Under the pieces are notes generated by a model that worked only from the letters and a program-made list of their open reading frames with translations, had not been told where the DNA came from and ran no database searches. This document shows positions 37,400-50,735 of a DNA stretch of 64,000 nt, piece after piece (position 1 is the first letter of the stretch; each line of letters begins with the position of its first letter). Both the position numbers and the translations under genes were made by a program. Source of the DNA: Limnoperna fortunei (lineage: Eukaryota; Mollusca; Bivalvia; Mytilida; Modiolidae); NCBI GenBank assembly GCA_944474755.1, contig OX104115.1, forward strand, positions 64,298,648 through 64,362,647. The letters are read 5' to 3'.

Positions 37400-39860
37400 A
37401 TTGATAAATAATAAAATTAATAAATGTTTAAGAAAAAAATATATTGCCCATGTTGCATTCAGTTGTCATTTTATTAATTAGTGTGCATTTGCATTATTGA
37501 TACGTATACATGTACATGGAGCTTACGTCTTCACTTTTATTCTGTCATCATTTATTTGTTCTTAAAAAACACTGGACAAACACTATCTCCATGATGCTTA
37601 TACTGTGTCTGACAGTTATGATTATTATTTACTGAAATTTCAAAAAAAAAATTGAGGATTCCCAGTCTACATGGAGACAAATTTAATATAAATTTAAAAT
37701 GAAAAAAATTGTAAAACCAGGTGTTCTGGAAGTATGATTCGTTTCCATCTTAGATGTATTTATGGTAAAAATAAATCTTTGAAACTACCAACTCAATAAG
37801 TACCATGCTTTTGCATTTATCATATGGATGGTCTGCTACATTATGGTATTTTATGACATAAAAACATGAAAACCCCATTCAACATTTTTTTCATTCCTGA
37901 AATTATTTGTCATTTGGGCCTGAAACCAGGTATGAAATTACAAAGCTATGAATTACAAAAACAAACAAAAAACAAAACAAAGAACAAATCATAAACCCCT
38001 CTATAAACAGAATGGGGGAATCGCGGGCGTTCCTGAAGAGTTTTACCTCTATTTTAAAACAACATAATTATGCAGTGATAACGATTAGAATTCTAAGAAT
38101 GTGATATTTCTCAATAACCTCTAGATTTTTAATGATTTTTGTAAAAAAAATCTCGTAATGAGACATTTTCAGTTTCAACGTAGACCCACATCTTCCGTCG
38201 GAATAAAGATACTAACGTCATTTTTCTGTACATTTAATGATTAGATGAATGACGTTCCGAATGTCAAAATCCGAGCGTCGACATTCTTTGGGAAACCCCT
38301 ATACAGGAAGAGACATTTAACTGTAACAATTGCATCCCCCAACTGATAAACATAATATTTTTGTACCATTCGATTGCTAATATGAACTTCAAAGCATGTC
38401 TTTACTAGCAATGCATCACTATGACGATTAAACTTCCAATTCAAGGAATTCCTAGCGCGGAATTTGAACAGTCGCCTCATCACCAACTTTAATCATACAT
38501 TTTATTGTGATGCAGTGAGTATTTTATCGCATTTTGCATTAAAAATGGTATAAAATTTTCTCGTTTATTATATCTATGAAAAAATATTTAATGTGTAACA
38601 AAGAGTAGCTCCAAATTTAGCATTTTCTACGGCATCGTCTGTTTATCGAATTTTGAATTAACGTCACGTGACCCTGGTCATGACAATGGAACTCTCCTGT
38701 GTCGGTGGCATCCCGGCTGTATTTAACGCTTTGCCTAACGCTTTGTTTCATAATTCACCATACAATAGCCAGGTTCTTTGATAAAATTCTTATGATCGGT
38801 TTCGTCCTATAATAAAAAACTTTATAAAGACTCAAACACGAGCAGTTCTCTTAATTATTTTATTGATGTACCAATTTTTCAAAATCTATACAGACCTCAT
38901 CGACAAAATTTATATATTATATGAGTGACCAGTCTTTATGACTTAAACTTGTTTTAACGGTCTATATAAGAATACTACTTATCTGGAGTTGTTTTAACTC
39001 GGGTAGGGACACTTTTGCGAAGTTTTGGTTTTTAAACCATGTGAGAGCTTTGAAAAACGGCAAATCACTTTTGACACACGAATATTATATGAAGGTTATT
39101 TTATTTGTTTACATTATCGAGCAACATCTTGAGACAATTTTATGAATTCGAATTTAGCTTAGATAAGATGTGTCCAAGAAATATGGTGTGTTACAAATAC
39201 TTATAACAATGCCTGGCAAAGGCGTTTTAATTTTCATTTATTTTATCGCGGAACTACGCGGTTTAAGTAAGTATATGAAATTGGAGGCCAGAACTAATGC
39301 AATGTAACCATCCTGCTAATTACAGTTATATATTTTTTTTTAACCATTTCAATGTTGGACTGTCAGTATAATTGGTACATTACATCTATATACTGACCTT
39401 ACAACATTTTTTATTATTGGTTTCACAACTTCAACATACTTACTGAATCACTTAAATTCACAACAATCATGTGATCAAATTTTTTGTTGCTTTTGATGAA
39501 TTGATTTTTACAGTAATATATGTATTCAGTATGCAATAGGTTTTCAGCAGGGCAAATATATGCACCCAAGTCGAATGATATGAAAAACTGCAAATGTATG
39601 TATATGGAAAGAACAGCAAAAAAGTTGCAAACAATACCAAAAATCCTTCTATTTGTTGTTCACATCATTATAAGACAACGCATTTGAAATATACATGTAT
39701 AATAAAATCTAAACTAGCATGATTTCAGACGACACAGCCTTTTGAGTAAATATATTGATGTTATTTATATAGAACCCACTTTGTAAGTGTTTAAATTAAA
39801 GTATTAAAAATATGCATTTTATATGGTATTCACGCTTATCGGTGTCAGGTTTATATTATG
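37400..39860. other. No gene recognised
   Basis: AT-rich sequence with a weak repeat of the 35816 motif at 38318-38341. The minus frame 38241-38486 has no recognisable domain. Confidence 0.45.
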
Positions 39861-39867
39861 ACTTTGT

Positions 39868-40079
39868 AGGTTTGTTTGTTTATTTGAATGGTGTTTAACG
39901 CTAATTTCAGCAATATCATGGCGTGCAATTTTTATTGTGAGAGGAAGTCTCCGACCTCCATAGGACACGGGAATCCTTGTCAATTAAGATTGGAGTTGAG
40001 CGCACACTTCCCGCAATGAGACTCGAACCAGCAACCCTAGTATTGACAGACGAATTACCTTAACCATTCGGCCATCGAT
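39868..40079 (-). mobile_element. tRNA-derived SINE, full-length but diverged
   Basis: On the minus strand it has box A TGGCCGAATGG, box B GGTTCGAGTCTC, then the CCAATCTTAATTGACAAGG body and the GCGTTAAACACCATTC end. It is more diverged than the copies at 42020 and 62164. Confidence 0.8.
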
Positions 40080-40299
40080 GCTTCTACTATGCACGTCATC
40101 GTGTCAATGTTTTTTTTTTAAACTGACTATCAACTTATTGTTTCCACTTTATTTCAAAGACTTTCAATATTACAATAATTATCTGAGCCACCCACTGGTA
40201 AGCGAGGGGATCATTACCCTTATTAAGGAAAAATGTCCAAAAATTAATAAAGACTTTCTTTAAATCTGTGTCACATGTTAATTGCTGACATATATTTTA

Positions 40300-42007
40300 G
40301 ACAGAGTTATGTTTCTTTGAACGTGTATACCAAATATATTGAAGCCATTGTATAAACTTCTTTCATCACTGTTATGTTTATTTCTTATTTATTTTCTATT
40401 TCCATTTGAATGCAAACGGTCAATTGAGCAACACGTTAACCAAACATGGAAAATATTTTCTTAATCAGAAGGTAAGGCTTTCTGATGATTTTTGTAATAG
40501 AGAACTTTTTGTAAATGAGAACAAATTAACATCTGTAAAACTGTATTATAATAGTTTTTCATAAATGAATTCTTAAGTTTTGTTGAACAGAACGTCGGTT
40601 CTGATCGGACAACGTGATATTAATCGCACATATTTAATACATCTCCTAATAATAAATAATGGAGTTCCTCACACACATAATACTAGTATAATAAACATTT
40701 ATCATACTTTTAATTGATATTTTTAATGGACTAGAACGAAGTACAGGTCTGTACAATATTTCGGAACACGGATGTTAAATAAGTAAATAAGTGCTAAAAC
40801 AAAAAAACGTGTTAAGGAACTTTCAGTCACTTGAATGAGACTATTTAGTTGAGATCTTAAGCTCTCAAAATAGAAAGTTGAATTAGCGCGAGTAACGTTT
40901 TTCTTATGTGAGGTAAATAAATGGGTAGCAGCACACATATAAATACTCTATTAATCTTTTCTATGTAATTTACATTACAGGAAAAGGTTGATTTTTATTA
41001 TAACAATTGATTATTAATATCAGTTGCATGTTGTGAACGTTAACTTTATCATATATAGGCGTCTTTTTATAATAAGTGTCTTCATAAGAAAATGTTTTAA
41101 TAAATTTTAGCTGAATCACACAAGAAAGTTCGGAAAATTAAATATCATAGAAATTTAGTTGGTGATCCATTATACTCGTCAGGTTGACAATACTGAATAC
41201 TGAATACTTTCTTTCCTCTACTATTTGTATTTGGAATTACTTACCACTGGATGATTGAAAGTCTACCTTGCATAACGCATTTAAAATAAGCTAGAGTCAC
41301 GTAGCATTGTTAGTCCACAATATAACTATACCGGATCTAGACAGGGACAAATACTCCAAATACACAAGGCTCTGAAAGAACAGTAGCTCTTTTAATGAAC
41401 TTCTATTTCTGCGAAACCTAATTGATTGTCCAAACTGTACATTTGGTAGTCTTTTGCATTGTTTCCTACCTCAGCTTCAACAAAATCTATCTTGACCCTT
41501 TTTTTTGTTTCTTACACGTAAGTCACATGAGGACAGTGGTTATCTTAATGTTCATATTAACTCCACCTTCGGCATTTATTTTAGCAAATTTAACCTTATT
41601 AGTTCAAACATTTTTATCAGTATATATTAACATTTAAATACAACACATACAACAGTATATTAGATTGGGATTCGGAAATACGCTTTTGTCAATCCGTCTC
41701 CTTCCAATTTGATGAATTTACAAAGTATATTATTTACAGGAAGTGAAAATTTAAACAAAACATTTTTAAAAAGACGATTAAAATTCAATAGAAATTGGTG
41801 CACATTTTGAAATGCAGTTATTGAGAAGCGTTTGCACAGGAACAATAAGCTTTGAACAAGTTTAAATACATTTATGATTTGATATGAAGTGCTGTCCCAT
41901 ACCATGACTAATTTATATTTACATGTTATTATAATTGATAGTATATGATGTTTATGTTCATATCTGGTTGTACTTTTTGCACTGCAATACAAATTATAAT
42001 CAAATTT
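40300..42007. other. No gene recognised
   Basis: AT-rich. Frames of 71-116 aa on both strands (for example the minus frame 41660-42010) are not recognisable and carry no splice or polyadenylation context. Confidence 0.45.
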
Positions 42008-42286
42008 CATAAACGAGACGGGGCCTCGGTGGCCGAGTGGTTAAGGTAGTTCGTCTACTATTGATCACGTGGTCTGTCAACACTGAGATTGCGGGTTCGA
42101 ATCTCACTGCGGGTAGAGTGCAATCGACTCCAATCTTAATTGACAAGGATTGCCAGTTTTTCTACCGCAGGTCCCGGGTTTTCTCCGGGTACTCCGGCTT
42201 CCTCCCCCAATAAAAACTGGACGCCATGATATAGCTGAAAAATTGCTGAAATTAGCGTTAAAAATCTTTCAAAACATTCAAAAAAA
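42008..42286 (+). mobile_element. tRNA-derived SINE with intact promoter boxes and TSD
   Basis: The 12-bp CATAAACGAGAC at 42008-42019 is a target-site duplication whose right copy is split by the next element (42287-42291 and 44257-44266). The SINE begins GGGGCCTCGGTGGCCGAGTGG-like with box A TGGCCGAGTGG and box B GGTTCGAATCTC. The tRNA-unrelated body ends GCGTTAAAAATC plus an A-rich tail. Both polymerase III boxes look functional, so it is a recent insertion. Confidence 0.9.
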
Positions 42287-42291
42287 CATAA

Positions 42292-44256
42292 GGCCACACC
42301 AATATTAATTTCTTGTTCTTCGGATTTTTGTCATTTTAAAACGGGGCGAGCGAGCGAAATAATAATTTTAATATTATTATTTGGATTTTCAAAAAATCAT
42401 AGGCGAACAGAAAAATTTGAGGCGAGCGATAACTTTTTTTTATTTTAATTTTTTTTTAAAATAAGAAAATGTACTTTCATCAATGTATATATTCGCAAAA
42501 TTCAGTTTCATTGTGATTTTCTTTCAGAATTGGGCATACTATGCTTACCTGAAGTTTACCAAAGCATGTAAATGAATAAATGAATTATATTTTGTAATTA
42601 TGGGTTCATCATTCAAATTATGTACAATCAATTGCACCTTTTAAACAATTCAGTATTGTAGGTCACATACAACATACTACATATATGACTTTCAAAGCAT
42701 TAGAGACAGATGGAAGCAAAAGAATGCATGTCACATCTTCATTTGCAAAAATATATTTTTTTAGACCTTATTTAAAATGCACAACTGACTACACTGTAAA
42801 TCATTTATTGATGAAGCTTTCTAGAGGAATGAATTTAAAAATGTCATAAAATAAGTTATATCCCATTCATTGTGTTTGCTGTAATATTCCCATTTAGTAA
42901 GACTTTCCCTTTTGATCGAACAACCAAAGACAATCCAAAATTATAGATACATGGTGTCCAATGTCCAATTTTTGAGAGAAAAAATTCAAGTCCCATGCAA
43001 GCCATTAGAAAACAGAGATATATATGAAAAATGACAATAAGACAACAACCAGTTCAAACAGTTATATGCTGACTTAATAAAAATTAGTATTACTTTCACT
43101 TTTCCACAAATAACATTGAACAACAATTACCAGTCATTTCATTTTCTTTTTTTGGACATATCACAACCCTTGCAACAATGTCAACAAATTTAATAAGCAT
43201 TGTAATTTCTGTGGTCATTTTGTTTTATCTTGGTGGAGATAAACAAAAATCGAATGTGCTTCATTACTGAGGCTAAATGTTCACCATGCTTTTGCAACCA
43301 AAAGTTTCGAAGTGTCAGTCGAATTACGTTTTTTGGTCATCCATCTGGCACTCCTGCTCCAACATCCTATCTACTATAAATACAAATATTACTCACGAAC
43401 TTATTTCACATTTTTTATATTTAAATGTTCCTGTAACCTCGTTTTACGTTTATTATGTCGGCGCTAAAGTCGAAATGTTTGATTTTGACACATCTTTGAA
43501 AAAGCTGTGCCAACGCACCACCACTGAAATAAATCGCCGTGTTTTGGACAACCAGGCCTTCCTTTATGACAAATATCCACACTACTAAAACGGTATGATG
43601 GAACGACAACACAATTGTTGAAGACCTCTTTTTCCCTCTTTGTTTATATTAACATAAGGCCAATTTAAAAACATTCCACCGATTTTATTGGCATGCCATT
43701 TGGTGGTCTGAAAGTACCATACCACTTTCAAACTATATCCAAAATTTAGAAAAATTTACCATTTCTAACTCTTTGTAAAGCTCTGGAAGCATCCGTATCT
43801 TCAGGGATGAAGTCCGAGAGACTCTGAAAACAGGAAATTTGCAATCCTTCCACTAGATCAAATTAATCCTAATCCATTATATTTCATCAAATGTTTAATT
43901 TTTAAAAATTTTTTCAAACATCCTTCTTTCCAATAAGCCCAAAAAGTAGAAGCAAAACAAGAAAAAAAATTACAAAGAAATACACTATTTTATGGGGAAC
44001 TACATTCATGTGTTGTCGTTCCTGATTGTTTCTTTTCCTTTTTCAAAATACATCAATATTTTTGTTTTTGTGATGCAATAAAACGGCAGTTACATTAAGC
44101 GTTCACAAGATTACGATTTCAAAGAGTAAAATAAAAAAAATTCCCGATGACTTTCCCGGAGCGGGGAGCGGAAATTTGTTTTTAATATTATTTTTTCGAT
44201 TTCGTTAAAATATGTGCGGTCGGGTCCGTAGAACAAGAAATTTATTTGGTGTGGCC
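42292..44256. mobile_element. Harbinger-like DNA element in the SINE 3' duplication
   Basis: Terminal inverted repeats begin GGCCACACCAA and continue AATTTCTTGTTCT.CGGA, about 31 bp with small indels. TAA flanks both ends (42289-42291, 44257-44259), and removing the element and one TAA restores CATAAACGAGAC exactly. A 3-bp TWA target fits the PIF/Harbinger superfamily. Inside, only a 103-aa plus frame (43277-43588) is notable and it does not look like a DDE transposase, so the element is non-autonomous or decayed. Confidence 0.8.
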
Positions 44257-44266
44257 TAAACGAGAC

Positions 44267-45175
44267 ATATTTAATTTAACAGTACATAATTTATTGAAAC
44301 TTACCTTCTAAAAATGCGTATGACAAAATGCTAATTACTCAGATATAACTACCAAAGATGCAACCAACACAGTAGGCTTATTTTCGAATAATACTAAGAT
44401 CTCTTCTATTATATAATCAAAGATCAATATATGAAGACAAATAGGTGACTAGAAAAAGAAAACAGACATATAAAAAATCATAGGGAACAATCACACAAAG
44501 CTTATGTTTAGAATGCATAACTAAAATATACAGGTTATATGTAGAAAAAAGGAATAAATGGTATATTGAGTATATCATTTTACAAAGAAGTTATTGTTAC
44601 TATGAAAATATCATTTTTTATTTCTCAAAAAAATCTAAGCAACCGCTGCTCCAATACCTTATGGTTTCAACATGTACAAATTGACTCCAAATAGGAACCA
44701 TGTTCTGGATTTAAGTAAAGATAACCACCCAGACATGAAATTAAATGATCAGTGATTAATTGATAAATTAAACCCCAACCTAAGGATATTAAACAGTATG
44801 AATTCAATAAGCGACTGCAGCAACAACTCCTGTAACAAGTTTGTATGTTGAGTTCCGATACACCAAATTTTGATGCATTTGTCAATACACGATAGGAAGA
44901 ATGAGAATGGATTCAGTCCATAAAACTGACCCCGTTGGATTAGTTTACCGTTTAACACTTATACTATAAACTTGTTTGAATGGTTTATAGAATACCCCCA
45001 CTTACATTTTAGGCAACCTTCGTGAGGTTTTCTTGCATTTTAAGAGCCATGCTACAGTTTACTGTTGACACATGAACATTATCTTAAGAGGTATAAATGT
45101 TACAGTAATTAATATTGAAGTTTTTTCTGTAACCCTGTAATTTACACTAAAATTATTCAGAATGCTTATTAAGCT
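44267..45175. other. No gene recognised
   Basis: AT-rich. Overlapping minus frames at 44667-44958 are unrecognised. Confidence 0.45.
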
Positions 45176-45179
45176 TCTC

Positions 45180-46160
45180 TACTTTCCGAGTGGAAAGCCG
45201 TCCTTTTATTAGTCTGTTCTTATTATTAGGAGATATCCCATCTCCTGACGAAAGCAGGTAATGTATTTCTTCTGTTAATTATTAAGGCTTTCCACTCACA
45301 GAGTGGGAATCCTTCTTGTCTTTTTGTCTGTTTATTATGCCTTACCACTTTCTGAGGGGTATAGCTTTCTTGTTTAGCCTGTTTCTTAAAGCTTTCATCT
45401 CACAGAGTGGGAAGCCTGTTTGTTCTTTGTCTGTCTTTTTGCGTTTTTCAGCTCACATTATAAATTTCGTAAAGACAATATGGATGTATTAGACATTACA
45501 CTTTTGCAGTTAACCCTGGCAAATCGAACTCTTTTTTTTACATTTTCAATGTCAACTAAAAATCATTTGTGCAGATAAACTTTGAAACCGTGAAAGATAT
45601 CACAATGAAATTTGTTCAGATCCTTATATGAGTTTTCTCCCATTTTTTATTGCAAGTTTATTTTGTAACATTGTAACTAATGAACCAGATGTGTCAGAGA
45701 CTTGGGGTTTTCACTGTTGGTCATCATTGACCTTGCAAAAGGTCACAAGGGCAAAGGTCAAGGTAACATTCTAATTTTTGGCATTGTGGTTTTTGCGATT
45801 CTTCTCCGAAGCCATAAGAGAAAATAAATCTTTTAGCGAAATGTAGAGCATATTCAGGTCTTGAAATGCCACAATAATTGATTTCACTTTTAACGAGTTA
45901 TCTCCCCTGGATCAATAAAATGTATTATAAATAGCCATATCTTAGTAATTATAACTTTGTTATTTGACCTCGAATCTTCTGTGTTGTTGACTTCTGACCT
46001 TTATAAAGGACATGGTCAAGTTCCTTTTTTTTTAAATTTGCATTTTCCATGTATATGAAGTCGTTAGTTCTGAAGAATGTATTCTTTAGATAAATAAAAT
46101 ATATGCAGAGATCAAAAGGTCAAAAGTCACGGTAAATTTAGTCCTTAAAAATGTCCTTTA
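45180..46160 (+). mobile_element. Repeat with GCTTTCCACTC start, HINE-like
   Basis: CTTTCCACTCACAGAGTGGG and two variants occur near 45190, 45290 and 45395, each with a CCACTC/GAGTGG palindrome and a TCTGT-rich stretch. The downstream part resembles other cores here (ACTTTGAAACCGTGAAAG, GAGTTATCTCCCCTGG) and includes AAAGGTCACAAGGGCAAAGG, again AGGTCA-like. It is probably a degraded HINE-like element with no protein. Confidence 0.5.
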
Positions 46161-46169
46161 TATTTCAAA

Positions 46170-46594
46170 AGATATACAACGTATGGTTTTTTCTTTGATA
46201 TTTTTTTTAATTGTGAAATATTTTTAATTTGAATACTAAAGTTACATTACTAAAACTTACAACTTATTGTTTTCATACAATTAATTCGTGTCAATTTGTT
46301 TAATGATTTCAAATATATTTTAAACGACCAATATTGAAGTTTTGTTTAAAAGGTTATTTTTAAAATTTATGTGTCTAATGAAAGAACAACTAATAATTGG
46401 TAATTATCTTCATTAGTGTGGAGTTTTTTATTTACTCGAACACAACTATTCTTTTCTGCTAGATATCTTGGTGGGGCTAGCTTTGTCACTTTATTCTATT
46501 TTTGTTAAATAAACGACTTAACAAATGTGTCAATCAAAATATTGAGAAAATTTGGCTTAGAAAATATGTGTCCATTGAAAGGAGATGTGGTGCA

Positions 46595-46629
<35 letters not shown>

Positions 46630-48180
46630 GCTATATTCAGGACAAAAACAAGTGTACAAACAATACTTCATAAGGGAATGAGATGAAAGAAAAGGATTAC
46701 TAGTAACCCTTCCGGTATTTTATTCAGATTATAAAACAACCCTAATTTAATAACTATATTGTCAATAACGATAACTAGGAAATTATTGGCCAGTAATTAT
46801 GCAAACAAAGATAAACCCCGACGAACGAATAACAGCGTTAATTACGTTTGAAGAATTATAGAATCTAATAGGAGGACAATGCAAAGCAATTAAAAGAATG
46901 ATAAAAAAGACAAAAGCTGATAAGAAACTAGATCATCATAAGTTCACTCATTTCCTTATAAATAGAGTATATTAAGACAAAAGGGAACCAATAAAATTTT
47001 AAATAGTTATTTATTAGCATATTGTAAAGTTCAAGGTCCACAAATTGAATGGTCAAAGCAGGTTTGATATGAAATTACAAGTACCTGAGCCACACACGGA
47101 TTATGCGAGTGGGTTGTTACCTTTAAATTGGAAACATGTCAAACAAATAAGTAAAGAATCTCCATAAATGTGTACTGGTCGCCATTTTGTAACTTGCGAT
47201 ATATATTTTAGTCCCAGTTATGCCTCTTTAAAATTGTGTCGAGAAGCTTTATCACAGTTATCTCATGTCTCACTAAGGCCTATATTTTCCCTATTCCTTA
47301 TTTACAAAAAGTCATCAACATGCAACCTAAACAGAACAACTACTTTTAGCAATCACCATGTTTGTACACATTCTGACTAATTTAATGTAAAAACGAGAAA
47401 CTCATTGAAAGAAACCATAAAACATTATATAGTGCCCATATAGAAGTTGTTATTTTTTATCTTCTTAAATTTGCACTAACTTGCACCTTGCATAAGAGGA
47501 CCTCTTTAAATTTTTTAAGAATAAACGAAATATCTTTACTTTTGTATTTTTTAATAGAATATAAATAAAAATCTAATTAGTCACGTTCTTGATTGAAATT
47601 TATATACAGGTTGTCGGGTGCTTCCCTACAAAATTTCGAATTGTCCAGTCTCATAAAACTTAAATCGATGAAAATGAGTGTCCGCAGAACACGGTTTTTA
47701 AGTTTCCTATTGATTTGTTTTCATATAGATTTTAAGAAATCAAACGGATGATAAAATGTGTTTTAAATATATTTTGTTAGTATTCGTTTTACCGGTGACG
47801 GCGTCGGCAAGTCAAGATTTCTGATTAGGCTTGCATTTGTATACATGGCGTTGTTTGTGAAATCAAAGAATTTTATTGGGTGTTTTGTTATAATCTTACA
47901 TATACATTCTATAACAAAATTGATGTCTTTATATACTTACTTAGAGGCATGTTTGCAAATGTGAATTTGTTGAAAAAACAATGGAAATATTGAAACACTC
48001 AGACTTGCTGTGACAATTTCATTTATGCATTTGAATAAAATATTGAACTTCGTTAATTTTAGAGCATTTTTCTTGCTTAAACTTTAGTAAAATATCACAT
48101 CTGAAATAAATCAGAAGCAATGTATGCTCATAAATAATTTAATTACATACTTTTATGAACTTCTTTACAACTAGCTTTGT
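46170..48180. other. No gene recognised
   Basis: AT-rich. A (GATT)n run lies at 46597-46628, followed by ATATTCAGGACAAAAACAAG, which resembles 26577-26597 and may belong to a common bivalve repeat. The 70-aa plus frame at 47168-47380 is unrecognised. Confidence 0.45.
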
Positions 48181-48185
48181 TACAG

Positions 48186-48240
48186 TTTCGTCCAGTACAG
48201 CAAGCGGCACAAAGTCATGTATCTCGACGTCCGACTAGAG
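48186..48240 (+). other. Candidate orphan 55-nt exon
   Basis: A good acceptor (GCTTTGTTACAG) and donor (AGAG|GTAATA) enclose 55 nt that are open in one frame (FRPVQQAAQSHVSRRPTRG) and clearly richer in G+C than the flanks. No partner exon was found, so it may be chance. Confidence 0.2.
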
Positions 48241-49522
48241 GTAATAGTCCCTTATGGGATTGTAGGATTAAATTGCTAGTCTACAAAGTAAAGATGACGA
48301 GATACAATGTAAACAATTATGCGTTGCTTTTTATTAAGAGATATTATGTCTTATAACCAAAACACAAGAAACAATATCATGAAATACTCAGTGGTCAATC
48401 TTAAAAACACCAAAAAACACCGTATGCAATAGCAGAAAAAAAAACATTAAAATTGAGCGTGGAAAGAAAATAGATATAGATAAATTGAAAACGATACTAA
48501 CAATCTGACATGGATATTTAGATAAGAACACCAATTATTCCTTCTTCACTGATTAGGTATCATTTATATTAAATAGTGACCTATTTAAGTTTTAAAGGCA
48601 TTTATTTTTAAAACATATTTTGGCGCTGGTCATTATAAGAAAAGAAGCAGGAAGGAGAGGAGTAGTATTACAATAGTTTAAATAAATAACATCTGATTAC
48701 AGATGATCGCTTACTGTTGTTACAATTGTGAAATTGTTCTGAACTATCAGGTAGAATTAAAAAAAATGGTTACATCTTAAAAATTGGAACATTGAGCTCA
48801 TTTTGACGGAAAACAATAGTTTTAGGCTTTTACAAATTTTCAGTTGCATTGGACGTTCTTAGATTGAGACTTTTTTTACAAGTGCTATCAGGAACGTAAT
48901 TTAACACGTCCCAATTGTTCTGTTTTATAACACCGATATTGACCTTGGAAACGGAATGTTTTGTTTAATCACAATACTTAAATGATCATTATTGAAACAA
49001 CAATTAAAAAATTGTTCCAGAATCAAACAATTTTGGTAGTAACCGTATTTGGAAATAATATTTTTACTTATAGCGCTTTGAATTACTTACGGATTTCAGT
49101 TCACATCCATTTAATTTCTTGTAATATTAAAGAGTGATAACAGCCTGTAATGAAATTCTGCTCAAACGAAATTGGGTGTTCGATCCCTAAGTTTCAGATT
49201 TCAATGAGAAACAAATTATTTGTGTTTTGTATACACAACTTAGAATAAGAGTAGAATTTGTACGCTAATAATGATTCTCTAATTTGGACGTAATATTCCA
49301 ACCGCTTGACCGGTGTGCAAAATATATTTCTCGTCACTAGTGAATTAGTTGTTCTCAGCGGTTGATTGGTTTTAAATAATAACGTCATAATAAGAACTCG
49401 TGACGTCATCAACAAAACACTTTCCATTTACCGCGTATTCAAGTCATGAACGTAAAATTGGGGTTGGGAGAATTTGTACTTCGCTTCGCAAATTTACATC
49501 TTTTTAAAATTAGAGAAACAGA

Positions 49523-49676
49523 ATCTTACATTAGTACTCTTGGATTATCGGATTTCTCCAATCTCGATAGTTAAAATTATGGAAATTTAAGTCCTCGCCA
49601 AGGCTCGGACTTAAATTCCATAATTTAACTATCTCGATTGGAGTAGTCCGATAATCCACTCGTACCAATGTAAGAT
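49523..49676. repeat. 154-bp near-perfect foldback
   Basis: Left arm ATCTTACATT, GGATTATCGGA, CCAATCTCGATAG, TTATGG, TTTAAGTCC; the right arm is the reverse complement, joined through GTCCTCGCCAAGGCTCGGAC. The stem is about 75 bp with a few mismatches and almost no loop. It is a hairpin MITE or a large RNA stem-loop. No gene is present. Confidence 0.85.
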
Positions 49677-50549
49677 CCTATATATCTTTATCTTTGGTTG
49701 CGTGTGCGATTTTGTACTTTAAAGGCATTTAATTATGGAGCAATAATGGAAATGTAACTGAAGTAAATTCGTAATAATAAATTTTTCAATTTTAATGCAG
49801 ATATCATCAACATCTTTCTGGTTTTACAACGTATGGTAAGAGAAAACACGATTTTTATGCCTCGTTTACAGTAGAAGATTTTCTAACAAAGCGTTTCAAT
49901 ATAAAATTGTGCGCCCTAACTCGACATATATGATTGAATTTCATTTTTGACGACCTTTTCGCAGTTTCAGTATCTTGTCATAATTTCCTAAAAAAGGTTC
50001 CTTTTAGGTTGTAATTTCGTTTTGCATAATTGATAAGCTGTGTCATTAGCCAATTGTCTCGATGCAGAATGATTGCATCCACCTTTACTTTTATAATAAA
50101 TATTACCATAAAACCCTTGCAGTGACTAGGGGAGAAACGATTTGATTTACACATCATTTATTTTAGAAATTCCAATTGTAATTACAATGCTGTGATGTAT
50201 GTACATGTATGTGATGAGTTGTGCAGGCCGAATTTTACTGCCGTAATAATCTTATCACAGTTTTGTTATAATAACCCCCCCCCCAATGGCTAGGTTATTC
50301 GCAAGTTCTTGTGGTGAATGAACAGTAATTCGGCATCTGTCAGTTCTATAACATAAAACCTCACATTTCACGTTAACATTTATCATTTCATCAGTCTTTT
50401 ACATTTTTATTATTATTTGAAAATCGCATTTCAGTATAAAATATCAATATCCGATAAAAAAAAATGTTGAAAATAAACATGAAATGGCAGGTTTATTAAT
50501 TGAACTAGAATGTTTGAAGAGTTTTGTTTACATTATTTAAACTGTATGA

Positions 50550-50735
50550 TTGTTAACGGAATGTAGCTGCGAAAACGTAGCTCTGATGGTCGCGAACGGA
50601 AAGCAGAGAATATTGCATGTTATTTTTGAAACCGTTAAAACAAAAAGGCGCTATAGGGGGTCCATAAGACAAGTTAACGATGAGGGCGAGAATGCTATAT
50701 TGCTAGGAAAATGTGTAATATTTTATGTTTTGTAA
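50550..50735 (+). CDS. Unidentified 61-aa ORF
   Basis: The stretch is less AT-rich than its surroundings, with composition compatible with coding (VANGKQRILHVIFETVKTKR, GSIRQVNDEGENAILLG). The start codon is not ATG and I recognise no family. It could be an exon or chance. Confidence 0.12.
   Translation: MLTECSCENVALMVANGKQRILHVIFETVKTKRRYRGSIRQVNDEGENAILLGKCVIFYVL

Noticed and set aside
38860..39290. Third copy of the 16331/22650 duplication
   Set aside because: Only short shared words (TTATCTGGAGTTGT, AAACCATGTGAGAG) in loose order; too weak without an alignment.
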